A DNA stretch of 10,834 nucleotides, taken from the NCBI GenBank assembly GCA_902482185.1, contig CABSZR010000031.1, forward strand, positions 1 to 10,834, given 5' to 3'. This document shows positions 1 to 6,064 of this stretch, one piece after another (position 1 is the stretch's first letter; every line of letters begins with the position of its first letter). The position numbers were made by a program, and so were the translations under genes. The stretch is from an uncultured Collinsella sp. (lineage in GTDB: Bacteria; Actinomycetota; Coriobacteriia; Coriobacteriales; Coriobacteriaceae). The notes beneath the pieces were generated by a model that was not told where the DNA came from, did not search any database, and saw only the letters and a program-made list of their open reading frames with translations.

Positions 1-50
1 CGGCAAGGCGCCCGGCAGCCTCCCCCGTCCGGCACTTCCCGATATCCGCC

Positions 51-101
51 CGCCCCAAACCACCGCAAAGGGGACAGGCACCTTTGTGGTGGTTTGGGGC
101 G
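51..101. repeat. REP-like long hairpin containing GGGGACAGGCAC
   Basis: Bases 51-71 and 81-101 form a 21-bp inverted repeat with one non-Watson-Crick position (65/87, G-U if read on the plus strand, A-C on the minus). The loop is 9 bases. The outer 14 bp (CGCCCCAAACCACC against its complement) are perfect. It begins 5 bases past the TAG stop of the minus-strand gene that ends at 107, so it may help end that transcript. No T-run follows on either strand, so it is not a standard intrinsic terminator. The loop side carries GGGGACAGGCACC, a core I associate with bacterial intergenic REP-like palindromes; that association is from memory. Confidence 0.6.
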
Positions 102-106
102 ATGCG

Positions 107-751
107 CTAGTCCACGGTGATGTCGAGGTTCTTGCCGATGAGGCCTACGTAGCCGCCCTCGGCAGCCTTGGGGCTGTCAGCATGGCAGAGAACCCACTTG
201 TCGGCCTTCCAGTAGCAGTAGCTGTCGCCGGCCGTGGGCATGTCGGCCGCGGCCTCGGGGCGCGGGCCGTTGGTGCCGGCGGGCAGCGCCACCATCACCT
301 GGAAGCCACCGTCGTCGACCATGCACGGCGTGTAGTGAAGCGTGGTGTTGAAGACTTCGACGGCCGTACCCGCCGGCACGCGAAACGCCTTGACACACGC
401 GGTGTCGAGCTTGCCGTCCTCGATCTCCCAGCGATGCGCCACGAGCAGGATAAAGTCGCGAGCGCCCAGGTTGAATTCGCTCGCGCGGTGATACTCCAGG
501 CAGTTGAGCTGCGTGTTGTGGCCGTTGCACCAGCCGAGCTGGAAGGGACGGCCGCCAAACATGAGAAAGCCCAGTTTATCGGCATCTTTGACGCCCTCGA
601 GCTCCGGCGCGCTTGCTACGTACTTGCTGCCCTCGGGAATGGGCGTGGCTGAGAGCGCCTCGAGCACGGGCGACGTGAGCTCGGACGGAACGTCATCCCA
701 AACGTTGCCATAGGATTTGAACTCGGGATCGTTGACAGAGTAGATATGCAT
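107..751 (-). CDS. DUF4867 family cupin-like protein
   Basis: A 214-residue soluble protein with no signal peptide or membrane segment. The N-terminus (MHIYSVNDPEFKSYG) and length fit the DUF4867 family, whose function is unknown to me. The middle resembles metal-binding cupins of the ureidoglycolate-lyase kind: NGHNTQLNCLEYHRASE (about 76-92) followed by GTAVEVFNTTLHYTPC (about 128-143). Glu86, His88, Glu132 and His139 are candidate metal or substrate ligands. I chose ATG at 751 rather than the GTG two codons upstream because AGGAG lies 5 bases before the ATG, whereas it would abut the GTG. It sits alone behind the luxS terminator with its own promoter region. A role in sugar or nucleoside metabolism is only suggested by the neighbouring ribokinase operon. 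The reading frame is sound; the function is open. Confidence 0.85.
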   Translation of the reverse strand: MHIYSVNDPEFKSYGNVWDDVPSELTSPVLEALSATPIPEGSKYVASAPELEGVKDADKLGFLMFGGRPFQLGWCNGHNTQLNCLEYHRASEFNLGARDFILLVAHRWEIEDGKLDTACVKAFRVPAGTAVEVFNTTLHYTPCMVDDGGFQVMVALPAGTNGPRPEAAADMPTAGDSYCYWKADKWVLCHADSPKAAEGGYVGLIGKNLDITVD

Positions 752-760
752 GTTCACTCC

Positions 761-786
761 TGTTCGTAAATGTGACTATACGAACA
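761..786. promoter_or_regulatory. Operator-like dyad upstream of the DUF4867 gene
   Basis: TGTTCGTA (761-768) and TACGAACA (779-786) are a perfect 8-bp inverted repeat with a 10-base spacer. The right arm and spacer overlap the putative -10 box (TATAGT on the minus strand), and the left arm touches the Shine-Dalgarno sequence. This is where a repressor would block transcription. A second small palindrome, TTCTAGAA, lies next to it at 787-794. No cognate regulator is visible in the window. Confidence 0.5.
775..780 (-). promoter_or_regulatory. Putative -10 element for the DUF4867 gene
   Basis: On the minus strand this reads TATAGT, 23 bases before the ATG at 751. No good -35 box is present 15-18 bases upstream (candidate TCGTGT), so the promoter may need an activator or be weak. 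It lies between the luxS terminator and the gene, where a promoter is expected. Confidence 0.35.
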
Positions 787-835
787 TTCTAGAACAAACA
801 CGAGCGATTTTGAACACTCGCCCCGACCAATCAAC

Positions 836-866
836 AAAAAGGCGCCCTCGCATAAGCGAAGGCGCC
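836..866 (-). terminator. Intrinsic terminator of luxS
   Basis: On the minus strand an 11-bp stem (GGCGCCTTCGC with GCGAGGGCGCC, one U-G pair) closes a 4-base loop and is followed directly by TTTTT. It starts 30 bases after the luxS stop codon and separates luxS from the DUF4867 gene. Confidence 0.9.
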
Positions 867-895
867 CAATGCGCGCGTTTTGGGCGATAAAGCTC

Positions 896-1384
896 TTACG
901 CCTGCTGATAGTGCAGGTGCTTCTCGTCGATATCGGCCAGGTCGCGGTCGAGGTAGCGGCGCGCGAGCCAGTTTGCCATGGGGAGGTTCTGGTCCAGGTA
1001 GTTACCGCACTCCTCGGGAGCGGCACCGGGGACATCGCCCTCAAAGCCGGCGACAAACTCGAACAGCTCACGCACGAGCGGCAGAATCTCCTCGCTCGTC
1101 ACCTCGCCAAACACGACGAGGTAAAAGCCCGTGCGGCAGCCCATGGGGCCAAAGTAGACAATGCGGCTCGACCACTCGGCATGATTGCGAAGGAACGTCG
1201 CGCCTAGGTGCTCAATGGTGTGGCACTCGGCCGTGTTCATGACCGGCTCCTTGTTGGGCGTGGTCAGGCGCAGGTCAAACGTGGTGACGGCGGCACCGGT
1301 CGCCGGATCGCGGTCGATGCGGCTCACATACACGCCGGGCTCAAGCAGCAGATGATCAACGGAAAAGCTGGCGATGCGCTCCAT
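896..1384 (-). CDS. luxS: S-ribosylhomocysteine lyase LuxS
   Basis: A 162-residue cytoplasmic enzyme that cleaves S-ribosylhomocysteine to homocysteine and 4,5-dihydroxy-2,3-pentanedione, the AI-2 precursor, in the activated methyl cycle. The metal-binding HxxEH motif is intact (His55, Glu58, His59 in ECHTIEHL). The third ligand is Cys126 in PEECGNYLDQ, and the catalytic cysteine is Cys83 in GPMGCRTGF. The length is typical of the family. Translation starts at ATG 1384 with a GAGAGGA ribosome site about 6 bases upstream. It has a strong terminator at its end. It is probably transcribed on its own, since a terminator-like T-run and an extended -10 promoter lie in the 103-base gap upstream. No pfs (SAH nucleosidase) gene is seen in this window, so the preceding pathway step must be encoded elsewhere. 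Confidence 0.97.
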   Translation of the reverse strand: MERIASFSVDHLLLEPGVYVSRIDRDPATGAAVTTFDLRLTTPNKEPVMNTAECHTIEHLGATFLRNHAEWSSRIVYFGPMGCRTGFYLVVFGEVTSEEILPLVRELFEFVAGFEGDVPGAAPEECGNYLDQNLPMANWLARRYLDRDLADIDEKHLHYQQA

Positions 1385-1407
1385 GGCAGATCCTCTCGAT
1401 AGTCAAA

Positions 1408-1478
1408 TTGGGACGGGTCTCTTTTAGCTGGTTCGAACGGTCGCACCAATCATACCAGTCAAAAAAGCCCCGTCCCAA
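1408..1478. repeat. Imperfect inverted repeat in the luxS leader
   Basis: Bases 1408-1432 pair with 1454-1478. TTGGGACGGG and CCCGTCCCAA are a perfect 10-bp pair, and the match continues inward through a T/A tract and GCTGGT/ACCAGT with three mismatches and one wobble. The 21-base loop contains the palindrome GTTCGAAC. The minus-strand T6 (1461-1466) and the putative luxS -10 lie inside one arm. It could be a leader hairpin of luxS or a degraded mobile palindrome. Confidence 0.5.
1449..1457 (-). promoter_or_regulatory. Putative extended -10 promoter of luxS
   Basis: On the minus strand TGGTATGAT matches the extended -10 form TGnTATnAT. The -35 region 17 bases upstream (TGGGAC) is poor, which an extended -10 can offset. 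It would give a luxS leader of roughly 55-60 bases. Confidence 0.35.
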
Positions 1479-1504
1479 AAAGACAACTTAGCCAAGGACA
1501 CGGG
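1461..1504 (-). terminator. Possible terminator of the nucleoside hydrolase gene
   Basis: On the minus strand CCCGTGTCC at the end of the coding region can pair with GGGACGGG (one bulged base, 19-base loop including the TAA stop), followed by GC and six Ts. The stem is modest and the right arm has a competing, better partner further downstream at 1408-1417. Termination here may therefore be partial. Confidence 0.4.
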
Positions 1505-2462
1505 TCATACGCGTCTTGAACTCGGACAGGAAGCGCGGAGCATCCACGGTCAGTGCCACAAGCGTGCTCTTGTCCGGATCGGACAGGCGGCGCTCATCGC
1601 AGATGGTGCGACCGCGGTACTCGCCCAGCAGATCAACACGCAGGTTGCAGCCGAGCGCACCTACGAGCGTGGGGTCGATCGCCACGGCAACGGCCAGCGG
1701 ATCGTGCAGCGCACAACCACCCAGGTAGGGTGCGTTCATCTCGTACGAGCCAATGTAGTGCTCGACCATGCTCGCAAATGCGCAGCCCGCCATGGTGCCC
1801 GAGCCCGTCCAACCGGCAATGTCGCGGCGCGTCAGCACCACGCGATGCGTCACGTCCAGACCCACCATGGTGAGCTTACGGCCCGAGCGCAGCACCGCGT
1901 CGGCTGCCTCGGGGTCGCTCGCCATATTAGCCTCGGCGCCCGCGCTCACGTTGCCGGGCACGGTAAGGGCGCCGCCCATCACGACCACGCGGCCGATGGA
2001 CATCATCGCCGCCGCATCGCGCTCCAGGGCGAGCGCCAGATTGGAGAGCGGGCCAGTCGCTACGTAGACCAGATCGGGACCATAGGTGCGCGCGGCATCG
2101 ATCAGATAATCGACCGCAGCGTTGCCGTCGGCCGAGGTCGCCCCCACCGGCTCGTAGGGCGACGCGGGCACGCTCGCGCCGCCGATGCCGTTCTTGCCGT
2201 GAATGAGCGCGGTGGACGCCGGCGGCGTATAGGGCTCGGTCGCCTTTATGGGACGATCGGCGCCCAGGTACACCGGCACCTCGGGGCGACCCAGTAGGTC
2301 AAGCACCGCCAAGCAGTTGTGCGCCGACTGCTCGACGCGCACGTTGCCAAAGCACGTGGTAATGCCCACGAGCTCCACCTCGGGGCTCGCGATGGCATAG
2401 GCCAGCGCCATCGCATCGTCAACACCCATATCCAGATCAAGGATCAGCTTCTTGATTGCCAT
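1488..2462 (-). CDS. Nucleoside hydrolase (inosine-uridine preferring type)
   Basis: A 324-residue cytoplasmic enzyme of the Ca2+-dependent nucleoside hydrolase family, which cleaves ribonucleosides to base plus ribose. The N-terminal metal and ribose site is present in a variant form, LDLDMGVDDAMAL (Asp9, Asp11, Asp15, Asp16), where most relatives read DTDPGxDDA. Further family motifs are YVATGPLSNLALAL (about 133-146), VVMGGAL, GNVSAGAEANMASDPEAA with Asn171, Glu177, Asn179 and Asp183, and LHDPLAV with His253 and Asp254. Start is ATG 2462 with GGAG 7 bases upstream. It follows ribokinase by 30 bases on the same strand, so the pair is an operon whose products act in sequence: hydrolase frees ribose and ribokinase phosphorylates it. 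Base preference cannot be judged from sequence alone. Confidence in the family is high. Confidence 0.95.
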   Translation of the reverse strand: MAIKKLILDLDMGVDDAMALAYAIASPEVELVGITTCFGNVRVEQSAHNCLAVLDLLGRPEVPVYLGADRPIKATEPYTPPASTALIHGKNGIGGASVPASPYEPVGATSADGNAAVDYLIDAARTYGPDLVYVATGPLSNLALALERDAAAMMSIGRVVVMGGALTVPGNVSAGAEANMASDPEAADAVLRSGRKLTMVGLDVTHRVVLTRRDIAGWTGSGTMAGCAFASMVEHYIGSYEMNAPYLGGCALHDPLAVAVAIDPTLVGALGCNLRVDLLGEYRGRTICDERRLSDPDKSTLVALTVDAPRFLSEFKTRMTRVLG

Positions 2463-2492
2463 TGTTCTACTCCGCTTCTCCGTCTTTATCGT

Positions 2493-3455
2493 TTAACCAA
2501 ACCAATGTTCAACTTCGGCGCGCGTGGGAATCGACTGTTGCGCGCCCAAACGCGACACCGTTACCGCCGAGGCACGAGCACCTGCGGCCATGCACCCAAA
2601 GAGCGGAAGGCCCTCCAGGCGGGCAGCCGCAAGCGCGCCGATAAACGTATCGCCGGCGGCCGTGGTATCGACTACCGTACTCGAAAGTGCCGGCATGCGC
2701 AGCAGCTCGCCGTCATCGCCGAGCGTAACCGACCCGGCGCCGCCCAACGTGATGACCGCAGCTCCGGCGCCCTTGTCGAGCAGCGCATTGAGCGCGGCGA
2801 CGCAACTCACATCATCCGTGGGCAGAATGCCCGTCAGAACCTGGCACTCGGTCTCGTTGGGACAGACCAGGTCGACCGCAGGCCAGACCTCCGCAGGCAG
2901 CTCGCAGGCAGGCGCCGGATTAAAGACCGTATAGAACCCGAGCTCGTGAGCGCAAACAAGCGCCTCGGCCGTCGCTGCAAGGTCACATTCGCCCTGGGCG
3001 ATAAAGACGCTTCCGGCAGCCGGGGCAATCTCGCTGGCGTCGCCGTCGAGCTCATGGGCCACCAGACGCCTCAGCGCGCGGGCAACGTCCGCGCCCGCAA
3101 GCGCATGGTTGGCGCCCGGTGACAGTACGATGCGGTTGTCGCCCTCGCAGCGAATGATGGTCGCCGTTCCCGTCTCCACGTCATCGCGATGCACTACAAA
3201 GTCACAGTCCACGCCGGTGTCTTGGAGCCCCACCACGAGCGATGCGCCGAACGCGTCGCGACCGACCGCGCCGATCATGTGCGTGCACGCGCCCATACGC
3301 GCGGCAGCTACGGCCTGATTGGCGCCCTTGCCGCCGGCGTTGGTGATAAACCCGCTGCCGCCGACGGTCTCGCCCGCACGCGGTATGCGCTCGCACGCCA
3401 CCGAAAGGTCCATGTTCATGCTGCCGAACACCGCAACGATGCCACGATCTGCCAT
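2493..3455 (-). CDS. rbsK: Ribokinase
   Basis: A 320-residue PfkB-family sugar kinase, ATP + D-ribose to D-ribose 5-phosphate, feeding the pentose phosphate pathway. The N-terminal signature is classic: GSMNMDLS (11-18), then NAGGKGANQAVAAARMG (39-55). NPAP (179-182) and PNETE (199-203) follow, and the C-terminal signature VDTTAAGDTFIGAL (262-275) carries the catalytic base Asp269. It reads AAGD where GAGD is more usual. I start it at ATG 3455, not at an upstream GTG at 3488, because GAGGAGG sits 5 bases before the ATG and the homology begins just after it. It is first in an operon with the nucleoside hydrolase. A promoter with an operator palindrome lies about 65-90 bases upstream. No ribose transporter is nearby, which favours intracellular or nucleoside-derived ribose as substrate. 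Confidence 0.95.
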   Translation of the reverse strand: MADRGIVAVFGSMNMDLSVACERIPRAGETVGGSGFITNAGGKGANQAVAAARMGACTHMIGAVGRDAFGASLVVGLQDTGVDCDFVVHRDDVETGTATIIRCEGDNRIVLSPGANHALAGADVARALRRLVAHELDGDASEIAPAAGSVFIAQGECDLAATAEALVCAHELGFYTVFNPAPACELPAEVWPAVDLVCPNETECQVLTGILPTDDVSCVAALNALLDKGAGAAVITLGGAGSVTLGDDGELLRMPALSSTVVDTTAAGDTFIGALAAARLEGLPLFGCMAAGARASAVTVSRLGAQQSIPTRAEVEHWFG

Positions 3456-3518
3456 GGAAACCTCCTCATCTGCGGGCTTTGCACCCACCGTCGACCGTCG
3501 ATTGCGCGCCTTCGCACC

Positions 3519-3547
3519 TCTATAACTTTAGTTCACTTTGATGTGAA
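3519..3547 (-). promoter_or_regulatory. Promoter of the ribokinase-nucleoside hydrolase operon
   Basis: On the minus strand the -35 box is TTCACA (3542-3547; 5 of 6 to TTGACA), then a 17-base spacer, then TATAGA (3519-3524; 4 of 6 to TATAAT). Start of transcription is expected near 3512, giving a leader of about 56 bases. It is the best-formed promoter in the window. Confidence 0.6.
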
Positions 3548-3548
3548 C
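3531..3548. promoter_or_regulatory. Operator palindrome in the ribokinase promoter
   Basis: GTTCACTTTGATGTGAAC is a perfect 6-bp inverted repeat around a 6-base centre. It covers the -35 box and much of the spacer of the ribokinase promoter, so a bound repressor would exclude RNA polymerase. The regulator is not encoded in this window. Confidence 0.6.
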
Positions 3549-3596
3549 GCACCCTTGAGGTTGCGCCAGCAGCAAGCATTCACAGGAGCAGGCAGC

Positions 3597-3602
3597 TACA
3601 AT
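3597..3602 (+). promoter_or_regulatory. Putative -10 element for the acyltransferase gene
   Basis: TACAAT (5 of 6 to TATAAT) lies 39 bases before the ATG at 3642. The -35 position (AAGCAT at 17 bases) is poor. It is the only good -10 box on this strand in the divergent gap. Confidence 0.35.
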
Positions 3603-3641
3603 GAATACGTGCTGATTATTCTCGTTATTGGATGATGTTTT

Positions 3642-5858
3642 ATGGAACAATTCTCGCAATCGGGCTCGCGCGGTCGACGCCGCACGGGCAACGAGCCGGC
3701 GCCGCACGAACGCGTGAAGAGCGAACGCCGTGCCAACGAGCCGCGACGCACCACGAGCCCCCATCGCGCTTCTGCCAACAACGCGGGCCGCGCCAACACT
3801 CCCGCCGCGGAGCAGACGCCTGCTCGCCCCAAGTCCCGCTACATCCCTGCACTCGACGGCCTGCGTACGCTCGCCGTCGTCGCGGTGGTACTCTATCACC
3901 TTAACCTCACGTGGGCTCAGGGCGGCCTGCTCGGCGTCACGATCTTCTTTGTGCTTTCGGGCTATCTGATCACGCGCTTGCTGCTCAACGAAGTCGCTAA
4001 GACCGGCCGCATCGACCTCAAGAGCTTCTGGATCCGCCGCATCCGTCGCCTGGTCCCCGCCGTGGTGACCGTCGTGGTGGTGACCTGTGCTCTGTGCACC
4101 GTCTTCAACCACGTGATGCTCACCAAGATGCGCCCCGACATCTTGCCGTCGCTGCTGTTCTTTAACAACTGGTGGCAGATTGCTCAAAACGTCTCGTACT
4201 TCAATGCTCTGGGCGACCCCTCGCCGCTCACGCACTTTTGGTCGCTCGCCATCGAGGAACAGTTCTACCTGATTTGGCCGCCGCTGCTGTTTGCCATGGT
4301 ATCCATGCATGTGAGCAAGCCCAACGCGCGCCGCGTGGTTCTGGGCCTTGCCGCGGTATCTGCCCTCGCCATGATGGTGCTTTACAACCCTGCCGCCGAC
4401 CCCAGCCGCGTGTACTACGGCACCGACACCCGCGTGTTCTCGCTGCTGCTGGGTGCCTGGATGGCCTTTATCCCCGATCGCGACCTGGCGCCGGTGCGTC
4501 TCGCTCGTCGTTTGGGGCTCAATCGCCTGGCCGGCGCCGCCAAGCACGGCAAGAACGCCGAGGGCAAGCCTGGCGAGAAGGCCGACGAATCAGCCGAGAC
4601 CGGCCCGGCACAGCCGAGCGCCCTCGTGCGCTTTTGGTCCTCGCCCGCATCCATCGATGTGTTGGGCCTCGTGGGTCTGGTTGGCCTTGCCGCCATGGTC
4701 GCGCTCACCAACGGCTACACCGCGTTCCAGTATCGCGGAGGCACGCTGCTGTGCTCGATCCTCACGCTCATGGTCATCGCGGCCTGCGTGCAGCCCCAGG
4801 GAATGGTTGCCCGCGCGCTGTCCGCCGAGCCGCTCGTATGGGTTGGCAAGCGCTCGTACAGCATCTACCTGTGGCACTATCCCCTGCTGTTGCTCATGAA
4901 CCCGGTCGCCAACATCAACGATACACCGTGGTGGCAGTACATTTTGCAGGTGCTGTTGGTGGTCGCCGTGGCCGAATGCTCATATCGCTTTATCGAGACG
5001 CCGTTTAGAAAGGGCGCCTTTGGGCGCACCGTATCCGAGTTCCGCGACGGCACCGCCACGCCCGCCAACTGGGTGCGCGCGCACGTCCCTGCCTGCGCAG
5101 CCTGCGCTGTCGTGTTGGTCGTTGCACTGGGCGGCCTGATCTTTGTGCCCGAGACGTCTGCGCTGAGCGGCGAGGGCGCCGAAGTTCTGAACAAGGAAGC
5201 CAAGAACGCCGCACCCACCGACCAGCAGGCGGCTGACGACACCGACAAGGACAACGACGGCTTCCCCGACGGCTCCTACGACCTGTTGATGATCGGTGAC
5301 TCCGTGTCGCTGCGCGCCGTTGATTCCTTTGACGGCGTGTTCCCGCACAGCCATATCGATGCCGAAAAGGGCCGCCAGTTTGATGCGGGCCGTGCGACAT
5401 TTGAGGGCTATCTTCAACAGAACCTTGCCGGCAAGATCGTGGTCTTTGCGCTGGGCACCAACGGCTTGGTAACCGACGACCAAATCGACGCCATCATGGC
5501 CGATGCAGGAGATAAGCGTATTGTGGTGTTTGTGAACACGCGCAGCCCGCAGCCGTGGGTTGGCTCTACCAACCAGGCCATCGCCAACGCCGCTACGCGT
5601 TACAAGAACGTACGCGTTATCGACTGGTACGGATACAGTGCCAACCGCAACGACCTGTTCGATGGCGATGGCACGCATCTATCGACCACTGGCGTGACTG
5701 AGTACCTCAACTTGATCCACGATGCCGTCAAGAAGGACCTGCCCGTACACCCCGAGGATCACGTCAACGATCCGCAGCCGGCAGCCGTCAAGTCTGCCAC
5801 CGACGCACTCGTCAACGCGCTTGCCTTCAAGCCGCACAAGCTGGGCACCGACAAGTAA
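3642..5858 (+). CDS. OatA-like acyltransferase with C-terminal SGNH domain
   Basis: A 738-residue membrane protein with the OatA architecture: an acyltransferase-3 membrane domain (about 67-460) that carries acyl groups across the membrane and an outer SGNH domain (about 546-700) that places them on a cell-wall or surface polymer, typically peptidoglycan muramic acid. Seen are YIPALDGLRTLAVVAVVLYH with His86, FWSLAIEEQFYLIWP (199-213), WHYP (411-414) and RFIETPFRKG. The SGNH blocks are IGDSVS (Ser554), ALGTNG (603-608) and DGTHLSTTG (Asp676, His679), so the catalytic set looks complete. Oddities are a 66-residue Arg/Pro-rich cytoplasmic N-terminus, a hydrophilic 30-residue insert (about 300-329), and a Ca2+-loop-like DKDNDGFPD (535-543) just before the SGNH domain. 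ATG 3642 is the first start after an in-frame stop at 3633; its ribosome site (GGATGATG) is weak. The acceptor polymer is inferred, not shown. Confidence 0.9.
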   Translation: MEQFSQSGSRGRRRTGNEPAPHERVKSERRANEPRRTTSPHRASANNAGRANTPAAEQTPARPKSRYIPALDGLRTLAVVAVVLYHLNLTWAQGGLLGVTIFFVLSGYLITRLLLNEVAKTGRIDLKSFWIRRIRRLVPAVVTVVVVTCALCTVFNHVMLTKMRPDILPSLLFFNNWWQIAQNVSYFNALGDPSPLTHFWSLAIEEQFYLIWPPLLFAMVSMHVSKPNARRVVLGLAAVSALAMMVLYNPAADPSRVYYGTDTRVFSLLLGAWMAFIPDRDLAPVRLARRLGLNRLAGAAKHGKNAEGKPGEKADESAETGPAQPSALVRFWSSPASIDVLGLVGLVGLAAMVALTNGYTAFQYRGGTLLCSILTLMVIAACVQPQGMVARALSAEPLVWVGKRSYSIYLWHYPLLLLMNPVANINDTPWWQYILQVLLVVAVAECSYRFIETPFRKGAFGRTVSEFRDGTATPANWVRAHVPACAACAVVLVVALGGLIFVPETSALSGEGAEVLNKEAKNAAPTDQQAADDTDKDNDGFPDGSYDLLMIGDSVSLRAVDSFDGVFPHSHIDAEKGRQFDAGRATFEGYLQQNLAGKIVVFALGTNGLVTDDQIDAIMADAGDKRIVVFVNTRSPQPWVGSTNQAIANAATRYKNVRVIDWYGYSANRNDLFDGDGTHLSTTGVTEYLNLIHDAVKKDLPVHPEDHVNDPQPAAVKSATDALVNALAFKPHKLGTDK

Positions 5859-5881
5859 CCTGCAGCGCAAACTTCCCACAT

Positions 5882-5919
5882 CCGGAGGGGGTGTCTGCCA
5901 CGGCAGACACCCCCTCCGG
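5882..5919 (+). terminator. Long G+C hairpin after the acyltransferase gene
   Basis: CCGGAGGGGGTGTCTGCC and its exact complement form an 18-bp inverted repeat with a 2-base centre (in practice 17 bp and a 4-base loop). It starts 24 bases after the stop codon at 5858. There is no T-run on either strand, so if it ends transcription it does so as a U-less, I-shaped hairpin. It could equally be a bidirectional barrier or an intergenic repeat. Confidence 0.5.
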
Positions 5920-6064
5920 CAGTTAGGGACACTCCTGGCGCAGCCAATGAAGACCTCTACGGATGAATTCCAGGCCGCTCCGTCGCTCCAGACATCGTTT
6001 CCGCGCCTCGTGCCTGCCCCAAACAATCAAAACAAGCCCTTTTCGCCGCACCCTCAAAGGTCTG
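5920..6064. other. Intergenic segment without recognisable features
   Basis: Part of the 516-base convergent gap between the acyltransferase and the Nramp-family gene. I see no credible reading frame, RNA gene or promoter here. The segment opens with TTAGGGACACTCC, which shares the GGGAC core of the hairpins at 51-101 and 9786-9817, but it does not form a convincing hairpin. Confidence 0.4.

Noticed and set aside
1..50. A gene fragment at the left edge
   Set aside because: Fifty G+C-rich bases with no recognisable motif; nothing can be supported.
1431..1438. LexA/SOS box at GTTCGAAC
   Set aside because: The actinobacterial box has GAAC and GTTC in the opposite order with a 4-base gap; this is a simple palindrome inside the luxS leader loop.
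1704..2297. A 197-residue open frame on the plus strand opposite the nucleoside hydrolase
   Set aside because: It mirrors a well-supported enzyme gene and has low-complexity Arg/His/Ala composition and no recognisable domain.
3528..4547. A 339-residue open frame on the minus strand opposite the acyltransferase
   Set aside because: It is antisense to a gene with intact family motifs throughout, its translation is rich in His, Arg and Gly with no domain, and it has no ribosome site. It is a by-product of high G+C content.
4980..5678. A 232-residue open frame on the minus strand opposite the SGNH domain
   Set aside because: It has a plausible-looking hydrophobic composition, but it is antisense to a complete SGNH catalytic set and carries no family motif.
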